Notes: a model not told the origin generated them from the sequence alone. Positions 8,728-17,947 are shown, counted from the stretch's first letter. The stretch is 21,831 nt of DNA from Planctomycetota bacterium (GCA_030740295.1 JASLXP010001225.1:1-21831); one strand, 5' to 3'. Numbers and translations are program-made.

Positions 8728-8955
8728 TTACCAATCTGGTCGAGCTTCGTGGCCATCCGCGAAACCGGCATCGTCGAAATCTGAAATATCTAGATCTCGT
8801 TCGATGCTGTATTCCTCGTTAAACCATCGCCCGAGATCTACGAGCTTGCATTTGCGGCTGCAGAATGGGAAGAAGGGCGCGTCGGAGAAACGTCTGAAGG
8901 AGACTGAGCGATCGCAGACCGGGCAGTCGATGACCTTTGTTTCGGAATCTTGCAT
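8728..8955 (-). CDS. yacG: YacG-type zinc-binding protein (DNA gyrase inhibitor family)
   Basis: This 75-residue protein has four Cys ligands: Cys11-Pro-Val-Cys14, then PFCSRKC with Cys32 and Cys36. These are followed by KLVDLGRWFNEEYSI, the family's signature. The C-terminal tail is acidic (DLDISDFDD). E. coli YacG binds GyrB and blocks DNA binding by gyrase; this role is inferred by family. The chosen start, ATG at 8955, gives a protein of the usual length. The frame stays open up to 9072 but the added residues have no family similarity. No strong ribosome site precedes 8955, so the start is moderately sure. It is the last gene of the minus-strand block, 228 bases after fmdB. It is convergent with the large exported protein. 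Confidence 0.85.
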   Translation of the reverse strand: MQDSETKVIDCPVCDRSVSFRRFSDAPFFPFCSRKCKLVDLGRWFNEEYSIERDLDISDFDDAGFADGHEARPDW

Positions 8956-9080
8956 GAGGTCAGGTTGTTCGGGTGACCCAGCAGCAGGCTGCCAGACTCC
9001 TTCGTAAAAGAGCCCTCTTCTCTCAAATAACGTGTGTGAAAATCTGCACGAAGGAATCCTCACATTTCGCAAAGCAGTCT

Positions 9081-9142
9081 GTAGTGCCCGCTTTAGTTAG
9101 CGTGTTTCCGACGGCGACAGAACACGCTAAAGCGTGCACTAC
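9081..9142. repeat. Imperfect palindromic repeat element
   Basis: The left arm is at 9081-9108 and the right arm at 9120-9142. Read inward, both arms carry GTAGTGC, then CGCTTTAG, then CGTGTT. The left arm has an extra TTAG and one extra T. The loop is about 11 bases. The layout resembles dispersed palindromic repeats seen in many environmental bacterial genomes. It lies about 42 bases downstream of the fmdB stop on the minus strand, so the transcript could fold into a hairpin there, although no T-run follows. Confidence 0.65.
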
Positions 9143-9183
9143 AAGACGCCAATGGGCTCTGCAAGCGTGCAGGGCGCGTGCAG

Positions 9184-9537
9184 CTACGATTTTGCTTTTG
9201 CTTTTTTGCCCGAGTCCTTTTTGCCGGTATCAGACTTTTTCGAATCGGACTTTTGTGAATCGGATTGGGAGTCGGACGAATCTGATTTGGAATCGCTGGA
9301 ACTCGAATCCGAGGAGGGTTTATCCGCGTTGGCTTTTTCTGTGTATTCCTTGCTGCGGTAATCGGTGATGTAGAAACCGGAGCCCTTGAAAATCAGACCG
9401 GCGCCGGCGCCGATGAGACGCTTCACCTTTCCGCCGCACTCGGGGCACTTGCGGAGAGGTCGGGCGCTGATGGACTGGAAGGCTTCGAAGGTGTGACCGC
9501 ATTCTTCTATCTGGCATTCGTAATCGTAGGTTGGCAT
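9184..9537 (-). CDS. FmdB-family zinc ribbon protein with Ser/Asp/Lys-rich tail
   Basis: This is a 117-residue protein. It opens with MPTYDYEC and continues GHTFEAFQ, followed by KCPECGG and a KGSGFYITDYR segment. These are hallmarks of the putative regulatory FmdB zinc-ribbon family. Zinc ligands are Cys8, Cys13, Cys31 and Cys34; the first pair is spaced by four residues (CQIEEC) rather than the usual two. Residues from about 67 to the end are low-complexity Ser, Asp and Lys, ending in KKAKAKS. The family's role is uncertain. The name derives from a regulator of formamidase genes. The start has AAGGAG (complement of 9545-9550) 7 bases upstream. The gap to grpE upstream is 30 bases, so it is cotranscribed with the Hsp70 cofactors. 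Confidence 0.88.
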   Translation of the reverse strand: MPTYDYECQIEECGHTFEAFQSISARPLRKCPECGGKVKRLIGAGAGLIFKGSGFYITDYRSKEYTEKANADKPSSDSSSSDSKSDSSDSQSDSQKSDSKKSDTGKKDSGKKAKAKS

Positions 9538-9567
9538 CTTCAGTCTCCTTAATTCTTCGGTATTGCT

Positions 9568-10197
9568 CTATTCTGCCGCCTCGGTTTCAGGCTGTTTGGA
9601 AACCATCACCTGCGATGGCCTCAATATCTTGTCGCCCATTTTGTACCCTTTTCTCACTTCAGCCAGAATTGTAAGGTCGGGCAATTCTGGATTCTCAACA
9701 GTCGAGACCGCGTCATGCAGATTCGGGTCGAACTGCTGGTCCTGTGTGAGGATCGGCTCGATGTCGAATCGCTGCATGGCCGATTGGAATGTGGTGCGGA
9801 CCATGGTGATGCCCTGAGCAAGCGCATCGACTTCTTTACTGGTCTCAGCGGACTGGATCGCCAGGTCGAGCTGGTCCAGTGCGACGAAGAACTCCTGGCA
9901 GAGATCTTCGATGCCCTGCTGGCGAAAGGTTGACCGGTCGCGCTGGGTACGTCGATGAAGATTCTGGTAATCCGCTCGGGCCCGCTGAAATTCACTCAGG
10001 TAGTCGTCCCGTTCGGACGCCTTCTGGCGGAGCTCACTGACCTCTTCAGGGGTCGGAGGCATTTCGTCGGCAACGTCAGTGCAGGTACCTTCCTCGGTGT
10101 CATCCGCTTCTTCAGTGACTTCTTCTACCGAAGACTCGGCGACCTGTTCTTCCTGGTCTGGTTCTTCCTGAGCTGTTGGGGCGTCCGGTGTGTCCAT
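9568..10197 (-). CDS. grpE: GrpE, nucleotide exchange factor of Hsp70
   Basis: This 209-residue protein fits GrpE. It has an acidic, disordered N-terminus (about 1-40), a long coiled coil containing SERDDYLSEFQRARADYQNLHRR, and a C-terminal beta domain with GYKMGDKILRPSQVMVSK, the family signature. GrpE speeds ADP release from DnaK, so it works with the DnaJ encoded just upstream. The ATG at 10197 leaves 8 bases after the dnaJ stop. A TTG at 10209 would instead overlap the dnaJ stop and add four residues. ATG is preferred, but coupling through TTG cannot be excluded. No dnaK is present in this window, so the partner is encoded elsewhere. Confidence 0.93.
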   Translation of the reverse strand: MDTPDAPTAQEEPDQEEQVAESSVEEVTEEADDTEEGTCTDVADEMPPTPEEVSELRQKASERDDYLSEFQRARADYQNLHRRTQRDRSTFRQQGIEDLCQEFFVALDQLDLAIQSAETSKEVDALAQGITMVRTTFQSAMQRFDIEPILTQDQQFDPNLHDAVSTVENPELPDLTILAEVRKGYKMGDKILRPSQVMVSKQPETEAAE

Positions 10198-10205
10198 AAC
10201 TTTGA

Positions 10206-11324
10206 TCAACTTTCTTCAAGTGCGAAATATTCTTTTACTTTATCCAGAAAACTTTTTCTTTCGGGGGCGACATTCGTCTCTTCGATTTCTGCGAGCTGGC
10301 GGAGGAGTTCTTCCTGTTCAGGCGTCAGTTTCTTCGGGACTTCTATGATGATGCGGACGAGGTGGTCACCGCGACCATAGGAGTTCATTCTCGGGACGCC
10401 TTCCCCTCTGATTTGAAGGATGTCTCCGCTTTGCGATCCTTTCGGCACTTCGAGTTGGTGGGTCTTGCCTCCGAGGCCGGGCACTTCGAGGTCCGTACCG
10501 AGAGCGGCCTGCGGGTATGAGATGGGCACGTCAATCAGCACATGATCGCCATGTCTCTGGAAAAGAGAATGCTCTCGAACAGAGATAAAGCAGTAAAGAT
10601 CTCCCGCACGCCCGTTCGCACCCACTTCGCCCTGGCCGGATACCCTCAATCTTGTTCCGTCTTCGATGCCGGCAGGTATGCCCACTTCGATCTTGCGTCG
10701 TTTGGGCGATAGGCCCGCTCCATCGCAACGGAGGCATGGGTCTTTAATGTACTCGCCCGAGCCCTGGCACGCTGGGCACGTGGTCTGAATCTGGAATATG
10801 GCCTGGACCTGGCGAACTCTTCCTGCCCCCCCGCAGGTACTGCATTTTCTGGGCCTTGTTCCGGGTTTGCAGCCTGTTCCTTCGCAGGTATCGCAAGGTT
10901 CGTGGCGCGTAATTTCGACAGTCTTTTCGATGCCAAATACGGCCTCTTCAAATTCGATGGCCACCTCGAGCCTGAGGCTTGCCCCCCTGCCCCCTCCACC
11001 TCCGCCAAACAGATCCCCGAAAATGCCGCCCCCGCCGAAGACGTCACCAAACGCGGAGAAAATATCACTGATATCGTGGAACCCACCGGAGTTTCCGCGC
11101 AGCCCCTCATGACCGTATTGGTCGTAACGTGCGCGTTTCTCGGGGTCGCTGAGGACTTCGTATGCCTCTGCCGCCTCCTTAAATTTCTCTTCGGCTTCTG
11201 CGTCCCCCGGATTTCGGTCCGGGTGATACCTCATCGCGAGTTTGCGATAGGAGGATTTGACTTCGCTTTCCGAAGAGTCTTTTCTGACTCCCAGTACTTC
11301 GTAAAAATCTCGCTTATCCGCCAT
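10206..11324 (-). CDS. dnaJ: DnaJ (Hsp40) co-chaperone
   Basis: This is a full-length type I DnaJ of 372 residues. The J domain is at 4-71, with His34-Pro35-Asp36 that stimulates the DnaK ATPase. A Gly/Phe-rich linker covers about 80-115 and is rich in consecutive glycines. The zinc domain has four CxxCxGxG repeats: Cys144/147, Cys161/164, Cys183/186 and Cys197/200. A C-terminal substrate-binding and dimerisation region follows, including [15 protein letters not shown] and [15 protein letters not shown]. It delivers unfolded proteins to DnaK. The upstream HEAT gene ends 28 bases before its ATG, and grpE follows at once. The ribosome site is weak (GGGAATGA). Confidence 0.97.
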   Translation of the reverse strand: MADKRDFYEVLGVRKDSSESEVKSSYRKLAMRYHPDRNPGDAEAEEKFKEAAEAYEVLSDPEKRARYDQYGHEGLRGNSGGFHDISDIFSAFGDVFGGGGIFGDLFGGGGGGRGASLRLEVAIEFEEAVFGIEKTVEITRHEPCDTCEGTGCKPGTRPRKCSTCGGAGRVRQVQAIFQIQTTCPACQGSGEYIKDPCLRCDGAGLSPKRRKIEVGIPAGIEDGTRLRVSGQGEVGANGRAGDLYCFISVREHSLFQRHGDHVLIDVPISYPQAALGTDLEVPGLGGKTHQLEVPKGSQSGDILQIRGEGVPRMNSYGRGDHLVRIIIEVPKKLTPEQEELLRQLAEIEETNVAPERKSFLDKVKEYFALEES

Positions 11325-11352
11325 GTGAGTTTGTCATTCCCATATCGCAGGA

Positions 11353-12714
11353 TTAGGGATCCGCGAAGTTCTTCTGATTCTCTTTCAACCACTCGTGGAC
11401 CGGTCCAAGCGCGTTGCGGCGCTCGCGATCCGTGCCCTCGGGATTGAAGCTGAACCCGCTGTCAGCAGGCCGGTACCGATTCAGTCCGTTTATCGCGGCG
11501 GTCCGCACATCAACATCACTATCCAGAATCATGTAATAGAGGAAGCGGGCGACTCGCTTCTGCTTGAGCCCTCCCAGGGCTTCACAAATCACTGTCTTTG
11601 CAGATGAGGACGACCGCCTGGCCTGGGGCACCCAATCCCATTTCTTGACTTCCTTCTGAACGTACTTTGCCCACGCAATTTCAGTGGGTCGTCTTTTTTC
11701 CGGAGCGGCACGAATGTCATGCCTGGGCGGGGCGTTCTCTCGGCTTTCAAGGATACTCACGGCCTCTTCACGTACATATTCGTCTCTATCAAGCAATGCC
11801 GTGAACAGCGTGAAGAGGACCTCCGGCCTATCAGCTCCAGCAAAAGATTTACACACCTTTCTTCGTATTTCGGGTACCGGACAATTGAAGAACTGGACCT
11901 GATCTTCCGGCTTCCAGTGAAGCCTCTCGTTCTGCATCCATTCGTACCATCGTTTAATTGGCGGCCAGTTTTCATTGATATCCGGCAGGGCTTGAGGGTT
12001 GTAACCCTTGGGGTCGCCGGTGTGGACGATCAACGCCTGAATCGCTGCCTGCCTGACAAGAACGTTTGAATCGATCAGGCCCTGGAAGTAGACGCCGAGA
12101 ATCTGTTTAGTCTTTGCTCCCTTCAGTGAGTCGCATACGGCTTCCCTCAAGCGGAAGCTATAGCTTTGTGCATATTTCACCAGGATGTCATCCCCGCTTC
12201 TTTCGGTACCGATAGCTCTGATTGCCATAATTTGGAGGGTCTCCTTAACTTCGTCTTCTTGGAGAACTTTTGAAAGTGTCTCGACCATCTTTTTGTTGCT
12301 GACATGGCGAAAAGATTTGGTCACCCAGTATCGGGTCACGAAGCTCTCATCTTTTTTGGCAACCAGGCCGTCGAGGACTTGAAAGATCTCATCAGACAGC
12401 TTGATTTTCTTCGTTGCCGATGCCGCGGCCGCCTCTGAAATCACCGCATGCACCACAGTGAGGAGGCGTAAGCGGACCTGTACATTCTTGGTCTTTGAGA
12501 GCTCTCGGACCAGATAGGTCAACGTTGGCAACCCCGCGGCACGGACCCTTTCAACACTCCCCCGGGCCAGAAGCATCCCCCTGGCGGGGTCTTCAATGTT
12601 GCCGATCAAGTCCCGAACCAGCGCTTTAGGATCGCCCTCCGCGAACAGCAGAGCCCCACAGAGCAGGATGGGAGAGAATGATCTCAGACGAGGTCCGACG
12701 TGGGAGAAATTCAT
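11353..12714 (-). CDS. Predicted exported HEAT-repeat protein in the dnaJ-grpE unit
   Basis: This is a 453-residue protein. The N-terminus (Arg9, Arg11, then FSPILLCGALLFA) looks like a Sec signal peptide ending near residue 26. The rest is alpha-helical with HEAT-like repeats, marked by VRLRLL (80-85), VRQAAIQAL (220-228), VREEAVSIL (314-322) and VRTAAINGL (403-411). Aromatic WP-x-W-type patches (WPPIKRWYEWM near 250-260 and KKWDW near 358-361) occur between repeats. HEAT arrays usually bind proteins; no catalytic motif is visible. It begins the second transcription unit of the chaperone block, after a good promoter, and is followed by dnaJ with a 28-base gap. Being exported yet cotranscribed with cytoplasmic Hsp40 and GrpE is odd. 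The function is unknown; an envelope stress role is only a guess. Confidence 0.85.
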   Translation of the reverse strand: MNFSHVGPRLRSFSPILLCGALLFAEGDPKALVRDLIGNIEDPARGMLLARGSVERVRAAGLPTLTYLVRELSKTKNVQVRLRLLTVVHAVISEAAAASATKKIKLSDEIFQVLDGLVAKKDESFVTRYWVTKSFRHVSNKKMVETLSKVLQEDEVKETLQIMAIRAIGTERSGDDILVKYAQSYSFRLREAVCDSLKGAKTKQILGVYFQGLIDSNVLVRQAAIQALIVHTGDPKGYNPQALPDINENWPPIKRWYEWMQNERLHWKPEDQVQFFNCPVPEIRRKVCKSFAGADRPEVLFTLFTALLDRDEYVREEAVSILESRENAPPRHDIRAAPEKRRPTEIAWAKYVQKEVKKWDWVPQARRSSSSAKTVICEALGGLKQKRVARFLYYMILDSDVDVRTAAINGLNRYRPADSGFSFNPEGTDRERRNALGPVHEWLKENQKNFADP

Positions 12715-12777
12715 CTACGAGGTGGGCTGTTCTGTCCGAAAATGCAGTGTAGCAACTGTTTACGCCATAAGCAGCGA

Positions 12778-12806
12778 AACATATCAAAACCCATGTAAGG
12801 TGTCAA
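12778..12806 (-). promoter_or_regulatory. Near-consensus sigma70-type promoter for the HEAT-dnaJ-grpE unit
   Basis: On the minus strand TTGACA (12806-12801) is followed by a 17-base spacer and TATGTT (12783-12778). The -35 is a perfect match and the -10 matches four of six bases. The -10 lies 63 bases upstream of the HEAT-protein ATG and just downstream of the groEL2 terminator. This is the best promoter in the window. Confidence 0.6.
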
Positions 12807-12860
12807 AGGGCACTCGGAACGGCCAGAAAAGATACACCTCGGTCCTGATATGTCCTTCGG

Positions 12861-12901
12861 AAACGAAAACTGCCAAGCCTGTCTGATGACGGGCTCGGCA
12901 G
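12861..12901 (-). terminator. Rho-independent terminator after groEL2
   Basis: On the minus strand a 14-base stem (CTGCCGAGCCCGTC, loop ATCA, GACAGGCTTGGCAG) has one G-U pair and one C-A mismatch. It is followed directly by TTTTCGTTT (12869-12861). It starts about 25 bases after the groEL2 stop. It ends the groEL1-groES-groEL2 transcript. Confidence 0.8.
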
Positions 12902-12926
12902 CCTAATTTCCTACGGCGATTCAGGC

Positions 12927-14537
<1,611 letters not shown>

Positions 14538-14584
14538 AACACAAATCTCCTGTTCTTGTGGCCCGGCAATGCCGGATGCATGGA

Positions 14585-14875
14585 TTATTCAACGATGGCA
14601 AGGATGTCGCTCTCACGGATGATCTTCAGATCATCGCCGCTCACCTTGATCTCGTCCCCCGAATACTTACCGAAAATCACTACGTCACCGACATTGACCT
14701 GGACCGGAATGCGGTTTCCTTCATCAGAAAGCCGGCCATTGCCTACTGCGACGATTTCGGCCTGCTGAGGCTTCTCCTTTGCTGAATCGGGCAGGACTAT
14801 CCCGCCCGCGGTCGTGTCTTCAGCGTCAATCTGCTTGATGATAATTCTGTCATCCAAAGGTTCGACATTAGCCAT
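14585..14875 (-). CDS. groES: GroES (Hsp10) co-chaperonin
   Basis: This 96-residue protein has the usual GroES size. It has [12 protein letters not shown] at the N-terminus, the mobile loop with [19 protein letters not shown], and the closing [17 protein letters not shown] and ESDILAIVE. The mobile-loop hydrophobic triad Ile-Val-Leu, which docks on GroEL, is intact. It caps the GroEL ring and encloses the substrate. It sits between two groEL genes (61-base gap from groEL1, 47 to groEL2), so one cap protein may serve both. A strong GAGGAGAGGAG stretch precedes the ATG. Confidence 0.97.
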   Translation of the reverse strand: MANVEPLDDRIIIKQIDAEDTTAGGIVLPDSAKEKPQQAEIVAVGNGRLSDEGNRIPVQVNVGDVVIFGKYSGDEIKVSGDDLKIIRESDILAIVE

Positions 14876-14936
14876 GATTATGCTCCTCTCCTCGTAAATT
14901 GGTGGACAAGAAGAAAACGTTGGTTTGAAAAAATAA

Positions 14937-16709
14937 TTACATCATTCCAGGCATACCGCCCATTCCAGGCATGCCGCCGCCCATGCCTCCCATTCCGGGC
15001 ATGCCGCCGCCCATGCCTCCCATTCCGGGCATGCCGCCACCCATTCCTCCCATTCCTCCCATTCCACCCATGTCTCCCATTCCACCCATACCTCCCATGT
15101 CATCATGATCGTGGTGGTGATGGTCCTCGGCTTCTTCCACAGGAATCTCACTGACCATGCAGCCCGTGGTGAGAAGGACGGTCGCAACACTGGTCGCGTT
15201 TTCGAGGGCGACACGAACAACCTTCGTCGGGTCGATGACGCCGGCCTCGAACAGATCTTCATAGGTATCGGTAAGCGCGTTGAAGCCGAATCCACCTTCT
15301 TCGTTCATCACCTTGTGAACGACGATGGAACCGTCAGCGCCGGCATTCTCAGCAATGGAACGAATCGGGGCCTGCAGTGCCCTTTTCAGGATGGTCGCAC
15401 CGAGGGCCTGGTCACCTTTGAGCTTTAATTCGTCGATGACCTGAGAGGCCCGAAGAAGGGCGACTCCGCCGCCGGGAAGAATGCCTTCCTGAACGGCTGC
15501 ACGGGTGGCGTGGAGCGCGTCTTCGATACGTGCCTTCTTCTCTTTCATATCGGCTTCGGTTGGCGCGCCGACATTAACCTGAGCCACACCGCCGGAGAGC
15601 TTGGCGAGGCGTTCCTGGAGTTTCTCACGATCGTAGTCGGAAGTGGTAATATCGATCTCGTCACGGATGGAACGGATGCGACCGGCGAGTGCATCGCTAT
15701 CACCTGCGCCATCGACGATGACCGCGGTATCGGCATCGATAATGACACGTCTGGCCTGACCGAGATCCTCGAGCTGGATGGTCTGGATGTTAAATCCGCT
15801 GTCCTTCAGAATGGCATTTGCGCCAGTGAGGATGGAGATGTCACCCAGCATTGCTTTGCGGCGATCTCCGTAGCCCGGTGCCTTGACTGCGGCCACTTCC
15901 ACGATGCCGCGAATCTTATTCACAACCAGCGTGGCCAGGGCTTCACCCTCGACATCTTCAGCAATGACCAGCAGCGGCTTCTTGGCCTGGGCAATCGCCT
16001 CGAGCAGCGGGACGAGGTCCTGAATATTCGAGATCTTCTCTTCGTGGACCAGGATGAAGCAATCGCTGAGCTCGCACTTCATGGTGTCTTGGTCCGTAAC
16101 GAAATGCGGTGAGAGATAACCGCGGTCGAACTGCATTCCCTCGACCACTTCAACATTTGTATCGAGACCTTTGCTCTCTTCGACAGTGATGACCCCGTCG
16201 TTGCCGACCTTGTCCATGGCTTCGGCGAGCATCTTTCCGATTTCAGAATCGTTATTAGAAGCAATCGCGCCCACGTGCGAGATCTCTTTTTTACCGGTGA
16301 CGTCACGTTTCATGGTCTGGAGGTCTGCAGCCACAGCTTCAGCGGCTTTGCGCACTCCCCGGACGAGGTCCATGGAATTTGCGCCGGCAGTGACGAGCTT
16401 CAGCCCTTCCTGAAAAATGGCTTCGGTCAACACGGTCGCGGTAGTTGTCCCATCGCCGGCAACATCGCTGGTCTTGGAGGCCGCCTGTTTGACCAGTTGC
16501 ACGGCCATGTTCTGGAATGAATCTTCGAGCTCGATCTCTTCCGCAACGGTGACGCCGTCTTTGGTAATGTTGGGGCTGCCCCAGCCTTTGTCGAGCACAG
16601 CATTGCGGCCTTTGGGGCCGAGGGTGCTCTTGACTGCTTTCGCCAGGACGGTCATGCCAGTCTTGATGGAATCGAATGCCTCGGCGTCGTAACCAAGTTG
16701 CTTGGCCAT
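14937..16709 (-). CDS. groEL1: Chaperonin GroEL (Hsp60) with long Gly-Gly-Met tail and His/Asp cluster
   Basis: This 590-residue chaperonin has intact ATP motifs (Asp86 in [11 protein letters not shown]; Asp397 in [12 protein letters not shown]) and the apical region with [14 protein letters not shown] and [12 protein letters not shown]. It should fold proteins as a double ring with GroES. A position that is Tyr in E. coli GroEL (SPYF) is His202 here (SPHF). The C-terminus is odd: residues 530-537 are His-rich (HHHHDHDD), and residues 538-590 are 53 residues of Gly-Gly-Met and Pro-Gly-Met units. E. coli GroEL has only a short tail of this kind, about a quarter as long. This is the first gene of the chaperonin unit, with GGAGGAG (complement of 16714-16720) 4 bases before the ATG. 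Confidence 0.97.
   Translation of the reverse strand: MAKQLGYDAEAFDSIKTGMTVLAKAVKSTLGPKGRNAVLDKGWGSPNITKDGVTVAEEIELEDSFQNMAVQLVKQAASKTSDVAGDGTTTATVLTEAIFQEGLKLVTAGANSMDLVRGVRKAAEAVAADLQTMKRDVTGKKEISHVGAIASNNDSEIGKMLAEAMDKVGNDGVITVEESKGLDTNVEVVEGMQFDRGYLSPHFVTDQDTMKCELSDCFILVHEEKISNIQDLVPLLEAIAQAKKPLLVIAEDVEGEALATLVVNKIRGIVEVAAVKAPGYGDRRKAMLGDISILTGANAILKDSGFNIQTIQLEDLGQARRVIIDADTAVIVDGAGDSDALAGRIRSIRDEIDITTSDYDREKLQERLAKLSGGVAQVNVGAPTEADMKEKKARIEDALHATRAAVQEGILPGGGVALLRASQVIDELKLKGDQALGATILKRALQAPIRSIAENAGADGSIVVHKVMNEEGGFGFNALTDTYEDLFEAGVIDPTKVVRVALENATSVATVLLTTGCMVSEIPVEEAEDHHHHDHDDMGGMGGMGDMGGMGGMGGMGGGMPGMGGMGGGMPGMGGMGGGMPGMGGMPGMM
14971..15030. repeat. Two exact 30-base tandem units in the groEL1 tail
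   Basis: The 30 bases at 14971-15000 recur without change at 15001-15030. Diverged copies lie on both sides (14941-14970 and 15031-15060). They encode the Gly/Met/Pro units of the GroEL1 tail. Copy number could change by slippage without breaking the frame. Confidence 0.9.
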
Positions 16710-16871
16710 AACTCTCCTCCGTTTGGTTGTTCGGAAGCCCGCTCGGCTTCAGTCGCGAGATAATTGAATGGAAACTCTTGTCTTTTTTAGTGGCCCGACC
16801 ACTGCCCATTTGGCCGAAGCCTCTGCGGTTATCAAAACATGTGCCAAGGGATCAGATCGCATGACGCCGCG

Positions 16872-16900
16872 CCTAAACCTAAGGTTTTCAGTGCTTTAGG
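16872..16900. repeat. Operator-like palindrome AAACCT-A-AGGTTT with outer arm
   Basis: AAACCT (16875-16880), one central A, and AGGTTT (16882-16887) form a perfect odd-length palindrome. An outer pair, CCTAAA at 16872-16877 and TTTAGG at 16895-16900, overlaps it. It lies about 165-190 bases upstream of groEL1. It could be a binding site for a dimeric regulator; this is inference. Confidence 0.4.
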
Positions 16901-16930
16901 ATTTCGAGAGAACCAGGACCAGCCCACATC

Positions 16931-16973
16931 GGCTGTCATACTGGCAGTGGGTACTGCCAGAGGTGGCTGTCAT
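16931..16973. repeat. Perfect hairpin flanked by direct repeats
   Basis: CTGGCAGT (16941-16948), loop GGGT, and ACTGCCAG (16953-16960) form an uninterrupted 8-base stem. GGCTGTCAT occurs on both sides, at 16931-16939 and at 16965-16973. No T-run follows, so it is not a typical terminator. It may be an RNA structure or a protein-binding site. Confidence 0.6.
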
Positions 16974-17095
16974 TCGGAGGCCGGGCCTGGCCGTACCCAA
17001 AGACTCACAGGCACTCTTCATTGAAGCAGATGACAGAGTACTGAAGCAATCACATTTTGTGCGTGGCACGAATCAGAAAAGGACCAGCCCGTGGC

Positions 17096-17117
17096 CACCG
17101 AACTGTTTACTTCGGTG
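17096..17117. repeat. Hairpin upstream of the NYN gene
   Basis: CACCGAA (17096-17102) and TTCGGTG (17111-17117) pair perfectly over an 8-base loop. It lies about 90 bases before the NYN start and has no T-run. It might be in the 5' leader of that gene. Confidence 0.4.
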
Positions 17118-17204
17118 ATCCAAGGCAATATGCTCGGGATCCACGCCGAGATTTGAATCCGTGCAGTCGGCTCAGACCCAGACAAATATTCACCAACTCT
17201 ATCC

Positions 17205-17699
17205 ATGCAAAAAGTCATCTTGTTCGTGGACGTTCAGAACATCTATTACACCGTGAGGGAAAAGTACGGCTGCCATTTTGACTACAACACGTTTTGGGCC
17301 CGGGCGACGGCCAATCGAGAGGTCGTGAAGGCCTTCGCGTACGCCATCGACAGGGGTGATGAAAAGCAGAGGCAATTTCAAAACATCCTCCGGGGAATTG
17401 GATTCGAAGTAAAGCTGAAGCAGTTCATTCGAAGGCGGGATGGCTCAGCGAAAGGGGACTGGGATGTGGGCATCGCCCTGGATGTGATGGAATATTCCAA
17501 AGAGGCAGACGTCGTGGTATTGGCCTCGGGTGACGGCGATTTCGATCTTCTGGTCAACAAGATCCGCAATGACTATCAGGTCACGGTCGAAGTCTACGGC
17601 GTGCCTGACCTGACAGCGGCCTCTTTGATTCATGTGGCCTCGCGGTTCATCCCCATTGGAAAGGAACTGCTGCTGAGGCCCGGAGGCGCTGATGGGTAG
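17205..17699 (+). CDS. NYN-domain (PIN-like) putative ribonuclease, LabA/DUF88 type
   Basis: This is a 164-residue single-domain protein. It shows the family's acidic active-site pattern: FVDVQNI (Asp9, Asn12), then KGDWDVGIALD (Asp85, Asp87, Asp93) and LASGDGDFDLLV (Asp110, Asp112). The final core strand is VTVEVYGVP. These carboxylates usually hold metal ions that cleave RNA. The length is normal for stand-alone NYN proteins. There is no signal peptide, so it is cytoplasmic. It is divergent from the chaperonin unit and is followed by unrelated exported proteins, so its target cannot be inferred. No clear ribosome site precedes the ATG at 17205; the start is chosen because it immediately precedes the first conserved strand. 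Confidence 0.9.
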   Translation: MQKVILFVDVQNIYYTVREKYGCHFDYNTFWARATANREVVKAFAYAIDRGDEKQRQFQNILRGIGFEVKLKQFIRRRDGSAKGDWDVGIALDVMEYSKEADVVVLASGDGDFDLLVNKIRNDYQVTVEVYGVPDLTAASLIHVASRFIPIGKELLLRPGGADG

Positions 17700-17779
17700 T
17701 GGGCACCAGGCAGCGGAGCCCGGGACAGATCGTAGAGTCCTCTGGCAACAGAAGATCTCATCATCAAGCGGGAACAATC

Positions 17780-17944
17780 ATGCCTGGCAGAAATTCACTG
17801 CAAATCCTTCTGCTCGGCACTTTTATTCTGTCTGCTTTGCCCGGCACTCGTGCGATCGCGAACATGCTCGGCAACCATATGGAGTTGCTGCGTGGGAAAG
17901 CGCTGAGACCGCTTGTGGCCCTGAGACAGCTTGTGGTTCTGTAA
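17780..17944 (+). CDS. Possible small signal-peptide-like ORF before the TIM-barrel gene
   Basis: This is a 54-residue ORF. It has a basic start (MPGRN), a hydrophobic stretch (LQILLLGTFILSAL) and a possible cleavage region (PGTRA), then only about 27 residues before a TAA. Its frame is the same as that of the next gene, whose ATG follows the stop by 3 bases. It might be a tiny exported peptide, a translational leader, or the remnant of an N-terminus cut by a nonsense change. It may also be chance, since no strong ribosome site is present. No family is recognised. The rest of 17700-17947 shows nothing else. Confidence 0.25.
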   Translation: MPGRNSLQILLLGTFILSALPGTRAIANMLGNHMELLRGKALRPLVALRQLVVL

Positions 17945-17947
17945 ACC

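Larger units (their letters stand above)
16710..17204. other. Divergent intergenic region between groEL1 and the NYN gene
   Basis: This is a 495-base gap with no convincing coding frame and no tRNA or known riboswitch that I can recognise. It should hold the promoter for the chaperonin unit (minus strand) and for the NYN gene (plus strand). Neither has a clear -35/-10 pair. No CIRCE operator (TTAGCACTC-N9-GAGTGCTAA) is present. Several inverted repeats are listed separately at 16872-16900, 16931-16973 and 17096-17117. Confidence 0.6.

Noticed and set aside
10198..10209. TTG start for grpE overlapping the dnaJ stop
   Set aside because: An ATG 12 bases further in gives a normal GrpE. TTG is possible but less likely.
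14940..15098. CRISPR-like short repeats
   Set aside because: They are the coding repeats of the GroEL1 Gly/Met tail, with no spacers.
15510..16112. 200-residue plus-strand open frame inside groEL1
   Set aside because: It is antisense to a conserved chaperonin gene and has no recognisable features.
16831..16846. Sigma54-like site (TGGCAC-N5-TTGAT) on the minus strand upstream of groEL1
   Set aside because: The invariant GC of the -12 element is GA here, and chaperonin operons rarely use sigma54.
16872..16900. CIRCE operator (AGTGCTTTA resembles its right half)
   Set aside because: The left half at the required 9-base spacing is missing.
17120..17185. Possible tRNA (TTTGAATCC resembles a T-loop)
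   Set aside because: The flanking bases do not form a T-stem, acceptor stem or anticodon arm.
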